Shown: positions 22,191 to 31,754, counted from the stretch's first letter. The stretch is DNA of 33,408 nt from Bacteroidota bacterium (GCA_016213435.1 JACRAL010000157.1:1-33408), one strand, 5' to 3'. Notes: a model not told the origin generated them from the sequence alone. Translations and numbers: made by a program.

Positions 22191-23189
22191 TCATTTTTTA
22201 GGAGGTGGAATCATTTCATGAAAATCAAAGATTAAATCAAAATTATTTTCCGCGTATTTCAGAAACCTGTCAAACATTTTCAAGCCGTGCCTTGTAAACA
22301 TTTTAGGATGCGACAGCCAATGCATATACTCTTCATTTTGAACATATTCTTTATACCCTCTCAACTTAGATATATTCAATATCTCAATAGCCATCATCTC
22401 CTTATCAAATATAATAGTATGAGCTGATGTCTTTGCGCTAATGCCATCTCCCCAGCCCCTATCTCCAATTTTCCATAAATATTTTCTTACAAATCTGTCT
22501 TTAGTTTCAGCTATCTGTGAGATTTTTATTGTATATATTGGAAACTCGATAAATGCCCCTTTTACATCTTGCGTTTCAACAGCATCAGAAAACCAATACG
22601 GTGCATTCCATGTTACCATAGAATAGTCAAAAGCCTGATCAACATGAATATTCTTATACCCGGGCAAAACACTAAAATCAAAATAAACATCCTTAGCGAT
22701 AAAAATATCTTTAATCAAACTGAATGGCTGAATGCACCAACCTCCTGCCCTATAACCCCATTTAGTATAGGATATTCCAATCTCCTGCAAAAATTTAATT
22801 GACTCAGCAAACAAACTATTTATTTTATCTTTTTTAAGTTTATTCAATGAGTAATGCGAAAGATCATTTAATGAGAATTCTTTTTTATCCTCTAAATAAA
22901 CTGCATCTATCCAATGCGGGTGTATATGAGGAAATATATAACGACCTTCTGCATATAAAGTTTTTAATTGATCTATTATTGCAGTAATATCATTATTTGA
23001 TTCGGAGTATTTTTTTAAATTTAAAAGATACAATATATCGACAAAAAATACTGATTGCGCATTGTATTTATTTAATATTGTTCGCAAAGCATTTGTAGGT
23101 TGAAGCAGGCACCTTGCTGCCGTTCCGGATTTTGCACCCAAATAGGGCTCATAATCAAATGACAGTAATATCTTTTTAGAAAGCTTCAT
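22191..23189 (-). CDS. polysaccharide deacetylase-like protein
   Basis: The 332-residue protein shows the layout of the NodB-type carbohydrate esterase 4 fold. LLSFDYEPYLG near the N-terminus holds Asp12 and Glu14 in the place of the first motif. NAQSVFFVDILYLL follows as the next strand. HIHPHW (His88, His90, His92) supplies a metal-binding histidine group, and WGYRAGGWC corresponds to the R-x-G motif. The end FDLIFDFHEMIPP resembles the last strand motif. It may remove acyl groups from an amino sugar of the repeat unit; no signal peptide is seen, so it would act in the cytoplasm on lipid-linked or nucleotide-bound sugars. The function is inferred from motif order. Confidence 0.7.
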   Translation of the reverse strand: MKLSKKILLSFDYEPYLGAKSGTAARCLLQPTNALRTILNKYNAQSVFFVDILYLLNLKKYSESNNDITAIIDQLKTLYAEGRYIFPHIHPHWIDAVYLEDKKEFSLNDLSHYSLNKLKKDKINSLFAESIKFLQEIGISYTKWGYRAGGWCIQPFSLIKDIFIAKDVYFDFSVLPGYKNIHVDQAFDYSMVTWNAPYWFSDAVETQDVKGAFIEFPIYTIKISQIAETKDRFVRKYLWKIGDRGWGDGISAKTSAHTIIFDKEMMAIEILNISKLRGYKEYVQNEEYMHWLSHPKMFTRHGLKMFDRFLKYAENNFDLIFDFHEMIPPPKK

Positions 23190-23201
23190 GTGTAAGGAAC
23201 T

Positions 23202-23894
23202 TTAGCCCTGATTATCTTTTATAAGTTTTATTAAAAAATAATTTCCATGACCAATATTTAATTTTTCTTTAAAAAAACTTATACTATTCAAGTACACACC
23301 GGATCCACTTCTTAAAAGCATAGCATCCTTACGCGCAAACCAAGAAGTGTATGCTATTGGTTTGAAAAATAAAACCTTATATCCTAATTTCAGAAAATAC
23401 GAATTAAATTCTTCCGGCCTTAACAGAAAAGAATTTACAGAGGAATTAATTATTTGAAACCTTTTAAAATTCTGACCTGAAATATTAGGAACAATTATAT
23501 ATAATTCACCATCATTTTTTAATTTACTTCTCAACTTAACTAATAAGTCTTCGGGATGTGGCAATAAAAACAATGAATTAATGATACAAAAAACATCAAT
23601 AGAATCGTTCTCCTCTACAACACCATGTATGTCTTTCTTATAAAAACTCAGATTAGATACTTGATAATTAGTTTTCGCAAAAGAAATCGACCCTTCAGAG
23701 ATATCGTATGCTTTAACAATTGCATTTGTTTTTTTTGCTAAATAATAGGCGGTTTCCCCATTACCGCATGGCGCATCAATTAACAATATTTTTTTATCTC
23801 TATTTTTATTGCATTCATTTGCGATACGTTTTGCAAACACGTATTGAGGATAAACATAAAACCTTAATATTTTCTTTATTAACCTCAACCTCAT
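23202..23894 (-). CDS. class I SAM-dependent methyltransferase
   Basis: The 230-residue protein contains the SAM-binding signature LLIDAPCGNGETAYYLAKK (motif I, about residues 36-54), an acidic strand end AYDISEGSISFAK (motif II), a motif III-like DSIDVFCIINSLFLL, then LRSKLKNDGELYIIVPN. It most likely methylates a sugar hydroxyl or another group of the polysaccharide; no close relative can be named. The start is 3 bases after the stop of the preceding GT4 gene and the stop is 12 bases before the deacetylase-like gene, which shows tight operon packing. Confidence 0.82.
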   Translation of the reverse strand: MRLRLIKKILRFYVYPQYVFAKRIANECNKNRDKKILLIDAPCGNGETAYYLAKKTNAIVKAYDISEGSISFAKTNYQVSNLSFYKKDIHGVVEENDSIDVFCIINSLFLLPHPEDLLVKLRSKLKNDGELYIIVPNISGQNFKRFQIINSSVNSFLLRPEEFNSYFLKLGYKVLFFKPIAYTSWFARKDAMLLRSGSGVYLNSISFFKEKLNIGHGNYFLIKLIKDNQG

Positions 23895-23897
23895 ATT

Positions 23898-25112
23898 TTA
23901 ACCAATAATAAATTCACGGCCTACTTTATTGCAGTTTTTTTGATCTAACACTTTGCTATATATGTTTATTATCTGACCAACAATATGATCCTCACCAAAC
24001 CTAGTTCTGCAATCACTGCTTATTTCAACTTGGCTATAGGAATTATATGCTGCAATTAAATTTTTCATTCCCTCGGCAAAATGAGTTGGCTGCCAGCTAT
24101 TGATCAAAAGTCCATTTTGTTTAGTTATAATATCCGTAGGACCTTTTGAATTTGTGGATATCACCGGCCGGCCGGCAGCTAATGCTTCTATTAGTACCAC
24201 TCCAAAAGTTTCAAATTTACTTGTCAATAAAAACACATGACAGTTAGTCAACTGTGTTTTAACCTCTTGACGAGTAGTACTCCCTAAAAAAATTACATTA
24301 TCCTCTATTTTAAGATCTTTACAAAGTTTAATCAAACTTTTTTTCAGTATTTCATTTTCTTTTCCTATGGGATTCCCTCCAATCATTAATTTTGAATCTG
24401 GATATGACTTCAAAAAATCAGCAAATGCCTCTATCAGCATTTTATGGTTTTTTCTTTCATCTATAAAAGAGTTTGTAAAAAAGATCATACCCTCATTGCT
24501 GTTTATTTTCTTCTCTTTGAAATCATCAAAAAAAATAGGAGCTACCATATTATTAATAACAACGAATTTATTTTTATCTATTTCTAATTTATCACAGAGG
24601 TCTTTTTTAAAAGTAGTACTGACAGCAATATTTATAGCAGATTGATTAAACACCTGTCTGGCAAAATACAAGTCAGCTTTTTCAGTAATGCCACCGGAAA
24701 TAAAATTAGTCAAATGCTCTGTCATTACATAAGGTATGGCTGTTTTTTTACTTATATAACGTGCTATAATGCCACCCCAAAAAACAGAGTGCGCATGTAT
24801 GATATCAGGTTTGCCATTTTCTTTTACATAATTCTTAAAGTCCTTATACGCCTTTCTACTGATAGACCAGTAATTTAATCTCGACAATTTGGGCACTCTT
24901 CCTTTGTAATTGAAATAATAGGTAAGCAAACTATTATCAATATACTTTTCCTTCAAGAGTGGTCCTTTATATGAAAAAGATTTGAAGCCCACATGAAATA
25001 TACCAACTTTACATCCTTTTTTCATTAAGCCGCGAGCCTGTTCTTCAAAAAAAGTACCCACCATTGGATTTTCAGGATTTTTATACCAGGAGGGGATTAC
25101 TAATACATGCAT
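23898..25112 (-). CDS. family 4 glycosyltransferase
   Basis: The 404-residue enzyme (from the chosen start) shows the GT-B fold: MHVLVIPSWYKNPENPMVG at the N-terminus, PDIIHAHSVFWGGIIARYIS in the acceptor half, TNSFIDERKNHKMLIEAF, VIFLGSTTRQEVKTQL, and CHVFLLTSKFETFGVVLIEA followed by LAAGRPVISTNSKGPTDII. The E-x7-E donor motif lies in this last stretch. It should add one sugar to the repeat unit. An ATG 24 bases further upstream is possible but would overlap the methyltransferase gene and add eight residues not typical of the family; the start at 25112 lies two bases after that stop. Confidence 0.9.
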   Translation of the reverse strand: MHVLVIPSWYKNPENPMVGTFFEEQARGLMKKGCKVGIFHVGFKSFSYKGPLLKEKYIDNSLLTYYFNYKGRVPKLSRLNYWSISRKAYKDFKNYVKENGKPDIIHAHSVFWGGIIARYISKKTAIPYVMTEHLTNFISGGITEKADLYFARQVFNQSAINIAVSTTFKKDLCDKLEIDKNKFVVINNMVAPIFFDDFKEKKINSNEGMIFFTNSFIDERKNHKMLIEAFADFLKSYPDSKLMIGGNPIGKENEILKKSLIKLCKDLKIEDNVIFLGSTTRQEVKTQLTNCHVFLLTSKFETFGVVLIEALAAGRPVISTNSKGPTDIITKQNGLLINSWQPTHFAEGMKNLIAAYNSYSQVEISSDCRTRFGEDHIVGQIINIYSKVLDQKNCNKVGREFIIG

Positions 25113-25114
25113 AC

Positions 25115-26038
25115 TTACTTGATTTTTTTCAACCACAAACTACTAACAAATAACATTCCAGGTTCATAATAATTCATAGACGACTTAAGCAGGTCAGTAT
25201 GTTTTCGATGCATGTAATGAGATGTCCAGCTTATTTCAAAAGCATCATTATTGATGAGAAACGCCTGCACTAAATATTGTTCTGCCCAAAAGCGCTTATC
25301 ATCAAAAAATACTTTAGGATACTGGAAAGGAAAAAAGATATCATGAATATGTATATAAACACCTTTTTTCAAACGCGGCAATAATTCCAAAACTTCATAC
25401 ACCACATCACCACCGGCTCTAACGGTATGTGAAGAATCTATAAACAAAATATCATTTTCATTTAACTCTTCAAATTCGACATAAGGTACTTTTTCTACCG
25501 GCAAGGAAATTAAACGAGAAAGCCCTTCAAATCCTTTCTTAATATTTACATTTGGGTAAGGTTCGATTGCAGCAAAATCACAAATGCATTCGGCATTTTC
25601 AGTTTTATTTTTTCTGAGAGCTTGGGCAGTTAACATGGTGCTATAACCCGATCCTATTTCAATTATTTTTTTTGGCTTTAACTCTCTGACAAAACAATAC
25701 AACATTTGCGCATCCACGCATCGGTAAGATGTTTGAATAGTAAAAAAATCATAATAATTTGCAGGCTTTACAGGAAATCGATCGTATTCTGTGCGATACT
25801 TTCCTACAAACTTTTTTAATAACTCTAACTGTTTTGCTTCGTTTAAATCAAAACCAATGAGCTGACTTTCTTTGGCAAAAAAATCATCGGAGAATAAGGT
25901 CGTATCTGGTATTGGGGAATAGTAATAATTCAGCAAAACGTGATATCCGTTCTTCTGCCAAAATTCAAACGAGGCAATATTCAGATAATAATAAACAAGC
26001 CTTCTGATTACCTTTTTAAAAAAAATTGAGATGGTCAT
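25115..26038 (-). CDS. class I SAM-dependent methyltransferase
   Basis: This 307-residue protein carries the pattern KKIIEIGSGYSTMLTAQAL (SAM-binding motif I, about residues 125-143), AAIEPYPN (acidic end of the second strand), ENDILFIDSSHTVRAGGDVV and GVYIHIHDIFFPFQYP. This combination, with a His-Asp pair after the fourth strand, fits the methyltransferase 24 type often found in polysaccharide clusters. Residues 1-40 form a helical, aromatic-rich lead-in. It may methylate a sugar hydroxyl. It lies 67 bases after the GT2 gene (a short gap without features) and is followed directly by a GT4 gene. Confidence 0.82.
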   Translation of the reverse strand: MTISIFFKKVIRRLVYYYLNIASFEFWQKNGYHVLLNYYYSPIPDTTLFSDDFFAKESQLIGFDLNEAKQLELLKKFVGKYRTEYDRFPVKPANYYDFFTIQTSYRCVDAQMLYCFVRELKPKKIIEIGSGYSTMLTAQALRKNKTENAECICDFAAIEPYPNVNIKKGFEGLSRLISLPVEKVPYVEFEELNENDILFIDSSHTVRAGGDVVYEVLELLPRLKKGVYIHIHDIFFPFQYPKVFFDDKRFWAEQYLVQAFLINNDAFEISWTSHYMHRKHTDLLKSSMNYYEPGMLFVSSLWLKKIK

Positions 26039-26105
26039 TTTGTTTTTAAACCTCTTTTTTACAAATGTAGTAGTCTCGTCAAATTTACAGGAATATCACA
26101 TAAAC

Positions 26106-27017
26106 TCATTTAAATAAAAAGACATTTCTTGCAATTCCCAATAATTGCCTTATGTTTTTGAAATTAGTTTTATACAACAGCCCTTTAAGTAAATACTTTG
26201 AAGCGACAATTTTATTTCCTGAACGAGAATAGCAATCTGCCAAACCAATATAAATAGAATAAAATTTTTCTTTCACAGAAAAGTGGTTTTTTATATTGCT
26301 GTATATCGAACTCGAAAGAATATACTCAAATGCAGTTTTCGAACTTTCAAGAAATCTCACATCATATACCGTGCTGTTATTTTCATGGAGTTGCATAAGA
26401 ACAGTTTTCTCTGGTATTTTAACTACATTATAAAACGCAGCAACACGACCCATGAACTCATAACATTCAAAAGGAATAGGATACGAATCAAATAAAATAT
26501 TTGAGCAAATATTCTTATGAATTGCAGTAGTCTGTATCGAAGGGGAAAAAAGCCATACATTATTTATTAAACGACAATCTGTTTCTAATAGATCATGATT
26601 TATATAATTGTCATAACAAATCATATCCTCCACTCTGCCATTCCTAACATATTGCTGATACGTGTGGAACAGCGCAATAGTGAAATTATTTTTCTCAATG
26701 TTTGCATACAGAACTGACAGGTGGCTTGGCAAAAAATAATCATCACTGTCCAAGAAACAAATGTATGTACCCTGGGCTTTTTGAATTCCATTATTACGGG
26801 AAACGGAACGTTCTTGATTTTTCTGATAATAATATGAAATTCTTTCATCACTAAAAGATGATACAACCTCCTTTGTATTATCCGTGGAACCATCATCTAT
26901 AATAATTAATTCAAAATCTGTAAATATCTGGGTTAAAACGCTGTCAATCGCCTTTCCAATAAAACCAGACCGGTTATATGTTGGCAGAATTACCGAAAAG
27001 AAGGGGTTATTTTTCAT
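26106..27017 (-). CDS. family 2 glycosyltransferase
   Basis: A 303-residue GT-A enzyme with FFSVILPTYNRSGFIGKAID at the start, FELIIIDDGSTDNTKEVV, RSVSRNNGIQKAQGTYICF and the metal site LDSDDYFLPSHL. The rest is less conserved, as usual in acceptor domains. No membrane segment is seen. It should add a sugar from a nucleotide donor to the lipid-linked intermediate. The start overlaps the stop of the preceding GT2 gene by 4 bases, the ATGA type of coupling. Confidence 0.9.
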   Translation of the reverse strand: MKNNPFFSVILPTYNRSGFIGKAIDSVLTQIFTDFELIIIDDGSTDNTKEVVSSFSDERISYYYQKNQERSVSRNNGIQKAQGTYICFLDSDDYFLPSHLSVLYANIEKNNFTIALFHTYQQYVRNGRVEDMICYDNYINHDLLETDCRLINNVWLFSPSIQTTAIHKNICSNILFDSYPIPFECYEFMGRVAAFYNVVKIPEKTVLMQLHENNSTVYDVRFLESSKTAFEYILSSSIYSNIKNHFSVKEKFYSIYIGLADCYSRSGNKIVASKYLLKGLLYKTNFKNIRQLLGIARNVFLFK

Positions 27018-28021
27018 TTGATTTCAACACCATTCATACGCAAAAATAATTTAAGCCAACCCGGATTTTTCTTTTTCAAAACTAAATTTATACCGGTATA
27101 ATTTCCGCATACTAAAAGGCAGTCGATAATAGATTCTTTTACCTTTCTGCTTAAAACACCCTTTATTAAATATTTATTTAAAAGAATAAAAAGAGAAAAT
27201 TGACTCGTCTGCTTATTCTCGTATTTTTTTAATACCTGAGGATGAAATTCTACTTCAGCCAATGGAACGGAATACCTTGTAAAAAATCTTAACTTTTTAA
27301 CATATGTATAGTTCGATTTTTCTGCAGGAATCAAATGATTTAATTTTAATTCAGGACAAACACCCACTGCAAATCCCATCAATATAGCAGTATAAATAAC
27401 CTGATTGTCTTCAGCGCCCATTAAACTATTTCCGGCTCTGGCAATTGTTTGAAAATTATGTAACCGATATAATTCTATGTATTTGACAAAAACTTCTTTC
27501 CTAACACAGATACCGGAACCGGGTGGGTAACACCTATTCCATTCTTCCTGAAGAGCAAACTCCATGCGATCAAATTTCTTTTCCTGGAAGGTGGCCCTGC
27601 AATTTTTATCAATCCAATCGGTAGTTTCATCAATAAAATCAACATAAACCTGACCTGGTCCCCAAATTCCAACGTTGGGATATTTAGCAACAACAGAAGA
27701 TAAATTGACCAAATAGTCAGGATATGATTCATTATCTTGATCAAAAAAAACTAGCCATGGCGCATTAGAAATTTTTACACCAGCAATACCCGCATTGCTT
27801 GAACCGGGTTTTGGCTCTAAAATTATTTTCAGATTACTAATTCCACTTATTATTCCTACAATATCTTCGTGATCCTTCCATGCTATAGTGTTATTATTTT
27901 CAATAATAATTACTTCGCAATTAATTCCTGTTAAATCAAGTTTCTGAACGGCTTGCAAGCATCGTTTTATAATCCTGATCTCAGGATTATATGTGCGAAT
28001 AATTATTGAAAAATCAAACAT
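27014..28021 (-). CDS. family 2 glycosyltransferase
   Basis: The 335-residue protein has the GT-A N-terminus FSIIIRTYNPEIRIIKRCLQ, then VIIIENNNTIAWKD, ILEPKPGSSNAGIAGVKI and the divalent metal site LVFFDQDNESYPDYL. A Q-D-N core replaces the more common D-x-D. NSLMGAEDNQVIYTAILMGF carries the probable catalytic base (ED). This layout resembles rhamnosyltransferase-like GT2 members, but the sugar cannot be read from sequence. It overlaps both neighbouring GT2 genes by a few bases (8 before, 4 after), so three GT2 genes are translated in a row. Confidence 0.87.
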   Translation of the reverse strand: MFDFSIIIRTYNPEIRIIKRCLQAVQKLDLTGINCEVIIIENNNTIAWKDHEDIVGIISGISNLKIILEPKPGSSNAGIAGVKISNAPWLVFFDQDNESYPDYLVNLSSVVAKYPNVGIWGPGQVYVDFIDETTDWIDKNCRATFQEKKFDRMEFALQEEWNRCYPPGSGICVRKEVFVKYIELYRLHNFQTIARAGNSLMGAEDNQVIYTAILMGFAVGVCPELKLNHLIPAEKSNYTYVKKLRFFTRYSVPLAEVEFHPQVLKKYENKQTSQFSLFILLNKYLIKGVLSRKVKESIIDCLLVCGNYTGINLVLKKKNPGWLKLFLRMNGVEIK

Positions 28022-29000
28022 TTTTAATTTTTATTTTTAAATATTGCATCAACCCTCCATTCCAATATAGTAAATTCCAAATTCGATTTGGCATTATCAA
28101 GTATTGCATATTTATGAATAAAAGCCGAATGCTTCTGTGTTTGAGCGCTAAATCAAATGTATATACAACATCTGTAAAATATTTCTCGTTTTTTCCAAAA
28201 AGATATTTTTTATGATTCAAGAGAAATACGTTAAATAGAACAGAATAAATATTATGATAGTTTTTATTAATCTTATCCAATTGTTTTTGAATTACCAGAG
28301 TACGATAGTAACTCAATCTGGATGAGCTTGAAGATTTATTATCATTATGTCTTCTATAATAACAAGTAGACTTCGGATCGTTATCATAACTAAAATAGCA
28401 ATCAGATAATGCTGCCCGAAACCAGAAATCATAATCTTCACATGATTTTAAATTTACATCAAATATTCCAATTACTCCTACAACTTTTCTTCGCAAGAGC
28501 GCAGAATGCACTGGCATAATATTGTCTTGTATTAAATACTTCAAAACATCGTGGTTTTTTCCATTCACTCTTTTGGTTAGATTATTTTTATAATCAATGA
28601 CTGAATTGAAATTTACATTTCCCGATTTATTAAAAAAAATCACCTGACCGAAAACAATATCCACTAATTGATTCATCATCAGATAATTCATTTGAATTTT
28701 TAATTTTTCCGGATGAATTAAATCATCTGCATCTAAAAACTGAATAAATTCACCTGTTGAAAATTTAAGACCGGTATTTCTTGCAGCAGCTGACCCTGCA
28801 TTTTCCTGATAGTAGTAACGCATACGACTATCTTTCTCCACATAACTTTTAGCAATTGCTCCTGTATCATCTGTAGAGCCGTCATCAATAATAAGACATT
28901 CAAAATTGTCATATGTCTGAGATAAAACATTCTCTAATGTTTCTGACAGATACTTAGATGAATTATAAGCAGGGATAATTATAGAGACCAATGAGTTCAT
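28014..29000 (-). CDS. family 2 glycosyltransferase
   Basis: A 328-residue GT-A enzyme. VSIIIPAYNSSKYLSETLEN, FECLIIDDGSTDDTGAIAKS, AGSAAARNTGLKFSTGEFIQ and FLDADDLIHPEKL are the standard nucleotide-sugar and metal motifs. SCEDYDFWFRAAL contains the ED of the catalytic base. It differs clearly from the other GT2 products of the cluster, so each probably makes a different linkage. It begins 9 bases after the asparagine synthetase gene and overlaps the next gene by 8 bases. Confidence 0.9.
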   Translation of the reverse strand: MNSLVSIIIPAYNSSKYLSETLENVLSQTYDNFECLIIDDGSTDDTGAIAKSYVEKDSRMRYYYQENAGSAAARNTGLKFSTGEFIQFLDADDLIHPEKLKIQMNYLMMNQLVDIVFGQVIFFNKSGNVNFNSVIDYKNNLTKRVNGKNHDVLKYLIQDNIMPVHSALLRRKVVGVIGIFDVNLKSCEDYDFWFRAALSDCYFSYDNDPKSTCYYRRHNDNKSSSSSRLSYYRTLVIQKQLDKINKNYHNIYSVLFNVFLLNHKKYLFGKNEKYFTDVVYTFDLALKHRSIRLLFINMQYLIMPNRIWNLLYWNGGLMQYLKIKIKNV

Positions 29001-29009
29001 CAGAATTGA

Positions 29010-30764
29010 TTATATGAATTTTGAAGCCATCAATAATCGCCATTCCTTGGTAAATACATTTTTTGCGTCTACCTCATTCATTCTTGGCATGTTTAATATT
29101 TTAGAAGCCCGTTCAATTTCAACAGAAAACTTTTCTGATTGTATCCAGTTTTTTTGAGGCGGCTCATACCCTATTTTATCCACTCTCCAACAAATTGATT
29201 TGGGTAAAATGCCATCCATTGCCTTTCTCAATACAAACTTGGTCCAGCCCTGATGTAATTTAAATTCTTCAGGCAAGGAAAAAATAAACTCCACCAGTTT
29301 GTGACTTAAAAAAGGCAACCTCACTTCTACTGAATGAGCCATAGAATTACGATCACCATAACGCAATAATTCCTTTAATCCGGTTTGGGTGGTGCTGTTT
29401 TTAAAATTAATATTCAATTGATTCTTATAGGGCATTTCCCCTTTCAATATCCTGCGTCTGTAACGTCCAAATTTCATACGTAAGGTTTCACTGTCCGTGA
29501 CAGAGCAATAAGGCGTAGACTGTTGATGCAATTTTGTATAAGCAGCATATTCAGAATCGTACAATGAACTATTGGAATAGAATAGCTGATGTAAATATGT
29601 ATGGTAAAAGAAAAAATATCCGCCCAGTTGTTCGTCTGCGCCCTGTCCGTCAAGTAAAACAGTAACATTGTTTTGTTTCGCCAGTTCCATCACGGCATAT
29701 TGCGCAACCATACTGGCAGAACCATAAGGTTCATCTTGATAATAAGTTACTTTATCAAAAACTTTTTCAAAGTACTCTTTATCAGGCCATGTATAATGCA
29801 CTTCAAGGTTCTTGCACGCTTTTACAACAGCTTCAATATGCACGCCTTCATCTTTTGCAAAATCTTTGAACCGAGCCGAGAAGGTGTGTTGTTTTAATTC
29901 TTTTCCTTTTAAAGCATCGATCAACAAGACAATGCTGGAAGAATCCAAACCGCCAGACAAACTTGAACCGACAGGAACATCAGAACGCAAACGCAAACGT
30001 ATGGATTCGGTAAACAGCTGAAGGAATTTTTCAGCAGCCTGATCTATTGTTCCCTTGAATTTCGGAACATTTAAATTAATATCCCAATATTGCTTAACAG
30101 TTAATTGTTTATTGGAATCAATTAATAAATAATGTGCGGAATCTAATTGTTTAATGTTTTTGAAATACGTTGCTGTAATATTCTTCGGATCATCTATTAT
30201 GCCTGTTTGGGCATACTGAAGCAATTTCTCCTGATCTACTCTTTTTTCAATGTCTGTTTCCCAAAACTGTTTTATTTCTGAGCCAAACACAAAACGCGCT
30301 TCGTCATGATAATAGTGAAATGGTTTTTCACCAAATCTATCTCTGGCGCAAAACAATGTTTTTTCATGCTCATCCCAAATAGCAAAAGCAAACATGCCAT
30401 CTAAATCACTCAAACAATTTTCCTTTTTAAGATGATACAAGGCCAACAATACTTCTGTGTCAGAATTAGATTTAAAATCATACCCTTTTCTTACTAACTC
30501 TTCCTTTAGTTCAACATAATTATATATCTCTCCATTATAGGTGATGGTGTACCTGCCATTTGCATAATGCATTGGCTGCTTGGCATTTTCAGAAAGATCA
30601 ATGATGGATAATCGCCTGTGACCAAAGCCGACATTGCCAACGCTATTTACCCAATGACCTTCTCCATCCGGACCGCGATGAGTAATGACGTCAGTCATTT
30701 TCTTCAACTCGTATTGAGTTACAGAAGTGCTATTAAATTTATATATGCCCGCTATTCCGCACAT
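29010..30764 (-). CDS. asnB: glutamine-hydrolysing asparagine synthetase-type amidotransferase (AsnB family)
   Basis: The 584-residue protein starts MCGIAGIY, with Cys2 as the nucleophile of the class II glutaminase domain (about residues 2-190; RGPDGEGHW, GHRRLSIIDLS, YNGEIYN and NSDTEVLL are present). The synthetase domain (about 215-560) carries the PP-loop SLSGGLDSSS for ATP, then LLDGQGADEQLGGY and MAHSVEVRLPFLSHKLVEF. The family makes asparagine. In polysaccharide clusters, relatives are thought to form amides of uronic acids or other acidic groups, and that role is plausible here by context. It is the second gene of the cluster, 39 bases after the first. Confidence 0.9.
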   Translation of the reverse strand: MCGIAGIYKFNSTSVTQYELKKMTDVITHRGPDGEGHWVNSVGNVGFGHRRLSIIDLSENAKQPMHYANGRYTITYNGEIYNYVELKEELVRKGYDFKSNSDTEVLLALYHLKKENCLSDLDGMFAFAIWDEHEKTLFCARDRFGEKPFHYYHDEARFVFGSEIKQFWETDIEKRVDQEKLLQYAQTGIIDDPKNITATYFKNIKQLDSAHYLLIDSNKQLTVKQYWDINLNVPKFKGTIDQAAEKFLQLFTESIRLRLRSDVPVGSSLSGGLDSSSIVLLIDALKGKELKQHTFSARFKDFAKDEGVHIEAVVKACKNLEVHYTWPDKEYFEKVFDKVTYYQDEPYGSASMVAQYAVMELAKQNNVTVLLDGQGADEQLGGYFFFYHTYLHQLFYSNSSLYDSEYAAYTKLHQQSTPYCSVTDSETLRMKFGRYRRRILKGEMPYKNQLNINFKNSTTQTGLKELLRYGDRNSMAHSVEVRLPFLSHKLVEFIFSLPEEFKLHQGWTKFVLRKAMDGILPKSICWRVDKIGYEPPQKNWIQSEKFSVEIERASKILNMPRMNEVDAKNVFTKEWRLLMASKFI

Positions 30765-30803
30765 AAATCATGATCGTTAGATTCAAATCAGAACAGAAAA
30801 AAA

Positions 30804-31595
30804 TTAATTTATTCCTCGTATCATTTTATACAATTTTCCTTGTTGAATTTTTTTCACCGTTTGCATCAACTTTGAGTTTAAATAAAACTCAAGTTCTTCT
30901 CGTTTTGCTTGCAGCTCAATATAATCATCATACATCAGTGGAAATAACTTTCGCAAAATATCTTCACATTCTTTTAATCGAATCACTGTATATTTTTCAT
31001 CTGTACTCATACCGCCAAATTCAAAACAACTGATTGTGTTATCAATATGTTTATAGCTGCAATTGTTTTTCACCAAAGCAATGATAAAAAACTCCCAGTC
31101 AGATGCAATAGTATAATTTTCATTATAGTATCCGTAAGTATCAAAAAGAGATTTTCGTATAAATGTTGCCGGATGTGCAATGCTGCTAAAAAAGAAAACA
31201 GAAAAGGTAAGTTTCTGAGGGTAAGTCCATGTTCCCTTTGGTGTTTGCAAATTTCCGTAAACAATATCTTGATCAGGAAATTTTTTAAACACATTGCTCA
31301 AAGTGTCTTTCTCAAACAACCAGTCTCCCGAATTTAAAAACAAGCAATACTCTCCTTTTGCTTGCTTAATGCCTTTGTTCATAGCGTTATAAATCCCCTT
31401 ATCCGGTTCACTTACCCAATATCGTATTTTATCCGCATATTTTTTAATGCTCTCAACACTTCCATCGATGCTTCCTCCATCGATTACAATGTATTCATAA
31501 TCAGAAAAAGTTTGCTCCACTACGCTTTCAATAGTTTTTAGCAAACCATCGACATTATTAAGATTCACTGTTATGATTGAGAGCTTTGGAATCAT
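30804..31595 (-). CDS. family 2 glycosyltransferase, WcaE-like
   Basis: The 263-residue enzyme has the motifs LSIITVNLNNVDGLLKTIES, YIVIDGGSIDGSVESIKKY, WVSEPDKGIYNAMNKGI and the metal site LFLNSGDWLFEKDTL. The phrase 'SEPDKGIYNAMNKGI' is typical of the WcaE/colanic-acid type of GT2. The protein is short, as usual for that group. It is the first gene of the cluster, so it is read first after the divergent region shared with rdgB. It adds a sugar to the growing unit; sugar and linkage are unknown. Confidence 0.9.
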   Translation of the reverse strand: MIPKLSIITVNLNNVDGLLKTIESVVEQTFSDYEYIVIDGGSIDGSVESIKKYADKIRYWVSEPDKGIYNAMNKGIKQAKGEYCLFLNSGDWLFEKDTLSNVFKKFPDQDIVYGNLQTPKGTWTYPQKLTFSVFFFSSIAHPATFIRKSLFDTYGYYNENYTIASDWEFFIIALVKNNCSYKHIDNTISCFEFGGMSTDEKYTVIRLKECEDILRKLFPLMYDDYIELQAKREELEFYLNSKLMQTVKKIQQGKLYKMIRGIN

Positions 31596-31656
31596 AAAAA
31601 TCGTTTTTAATATCTTTTTCTCATCAGTTGTAGTTATCTCAAGCTACTTAAATATA

Positions 31657-31664
31657 TAGCTTTG
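31657..31664 (+). promoter_or_regulatory. candidate -7 box for rdgB
   Basis: TAGCTTTG is an exact TAnnTTTG match on the plus strand, 113 bases before the rdgB ATG. No clear -33 element was found. Confidence 0.3.
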
Positions 31665-31666
31665 TT

Positions 31667-31705
31667 CAATTAAAAGAGGTATCGTCTAACAAAAACTCTT
31701 AATTG
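31667..31705. repeat. inverted repeat in the divergent promoter region
   Basis: CAATTAAAAGAG (31667-31678) and CTCTTAATTG (31696-31705) pair over 10 bp with a small bulge and a 17-base spacer. It lies between the two candidate -7 boxes and could be a leader hairpin or a protein-binding site. Confidence 0.35.
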
Positions 31706-31754
31706 AAAGGCTATACAATGGAAAGCTTAGAATAATTCACATAAAACTTTCATG

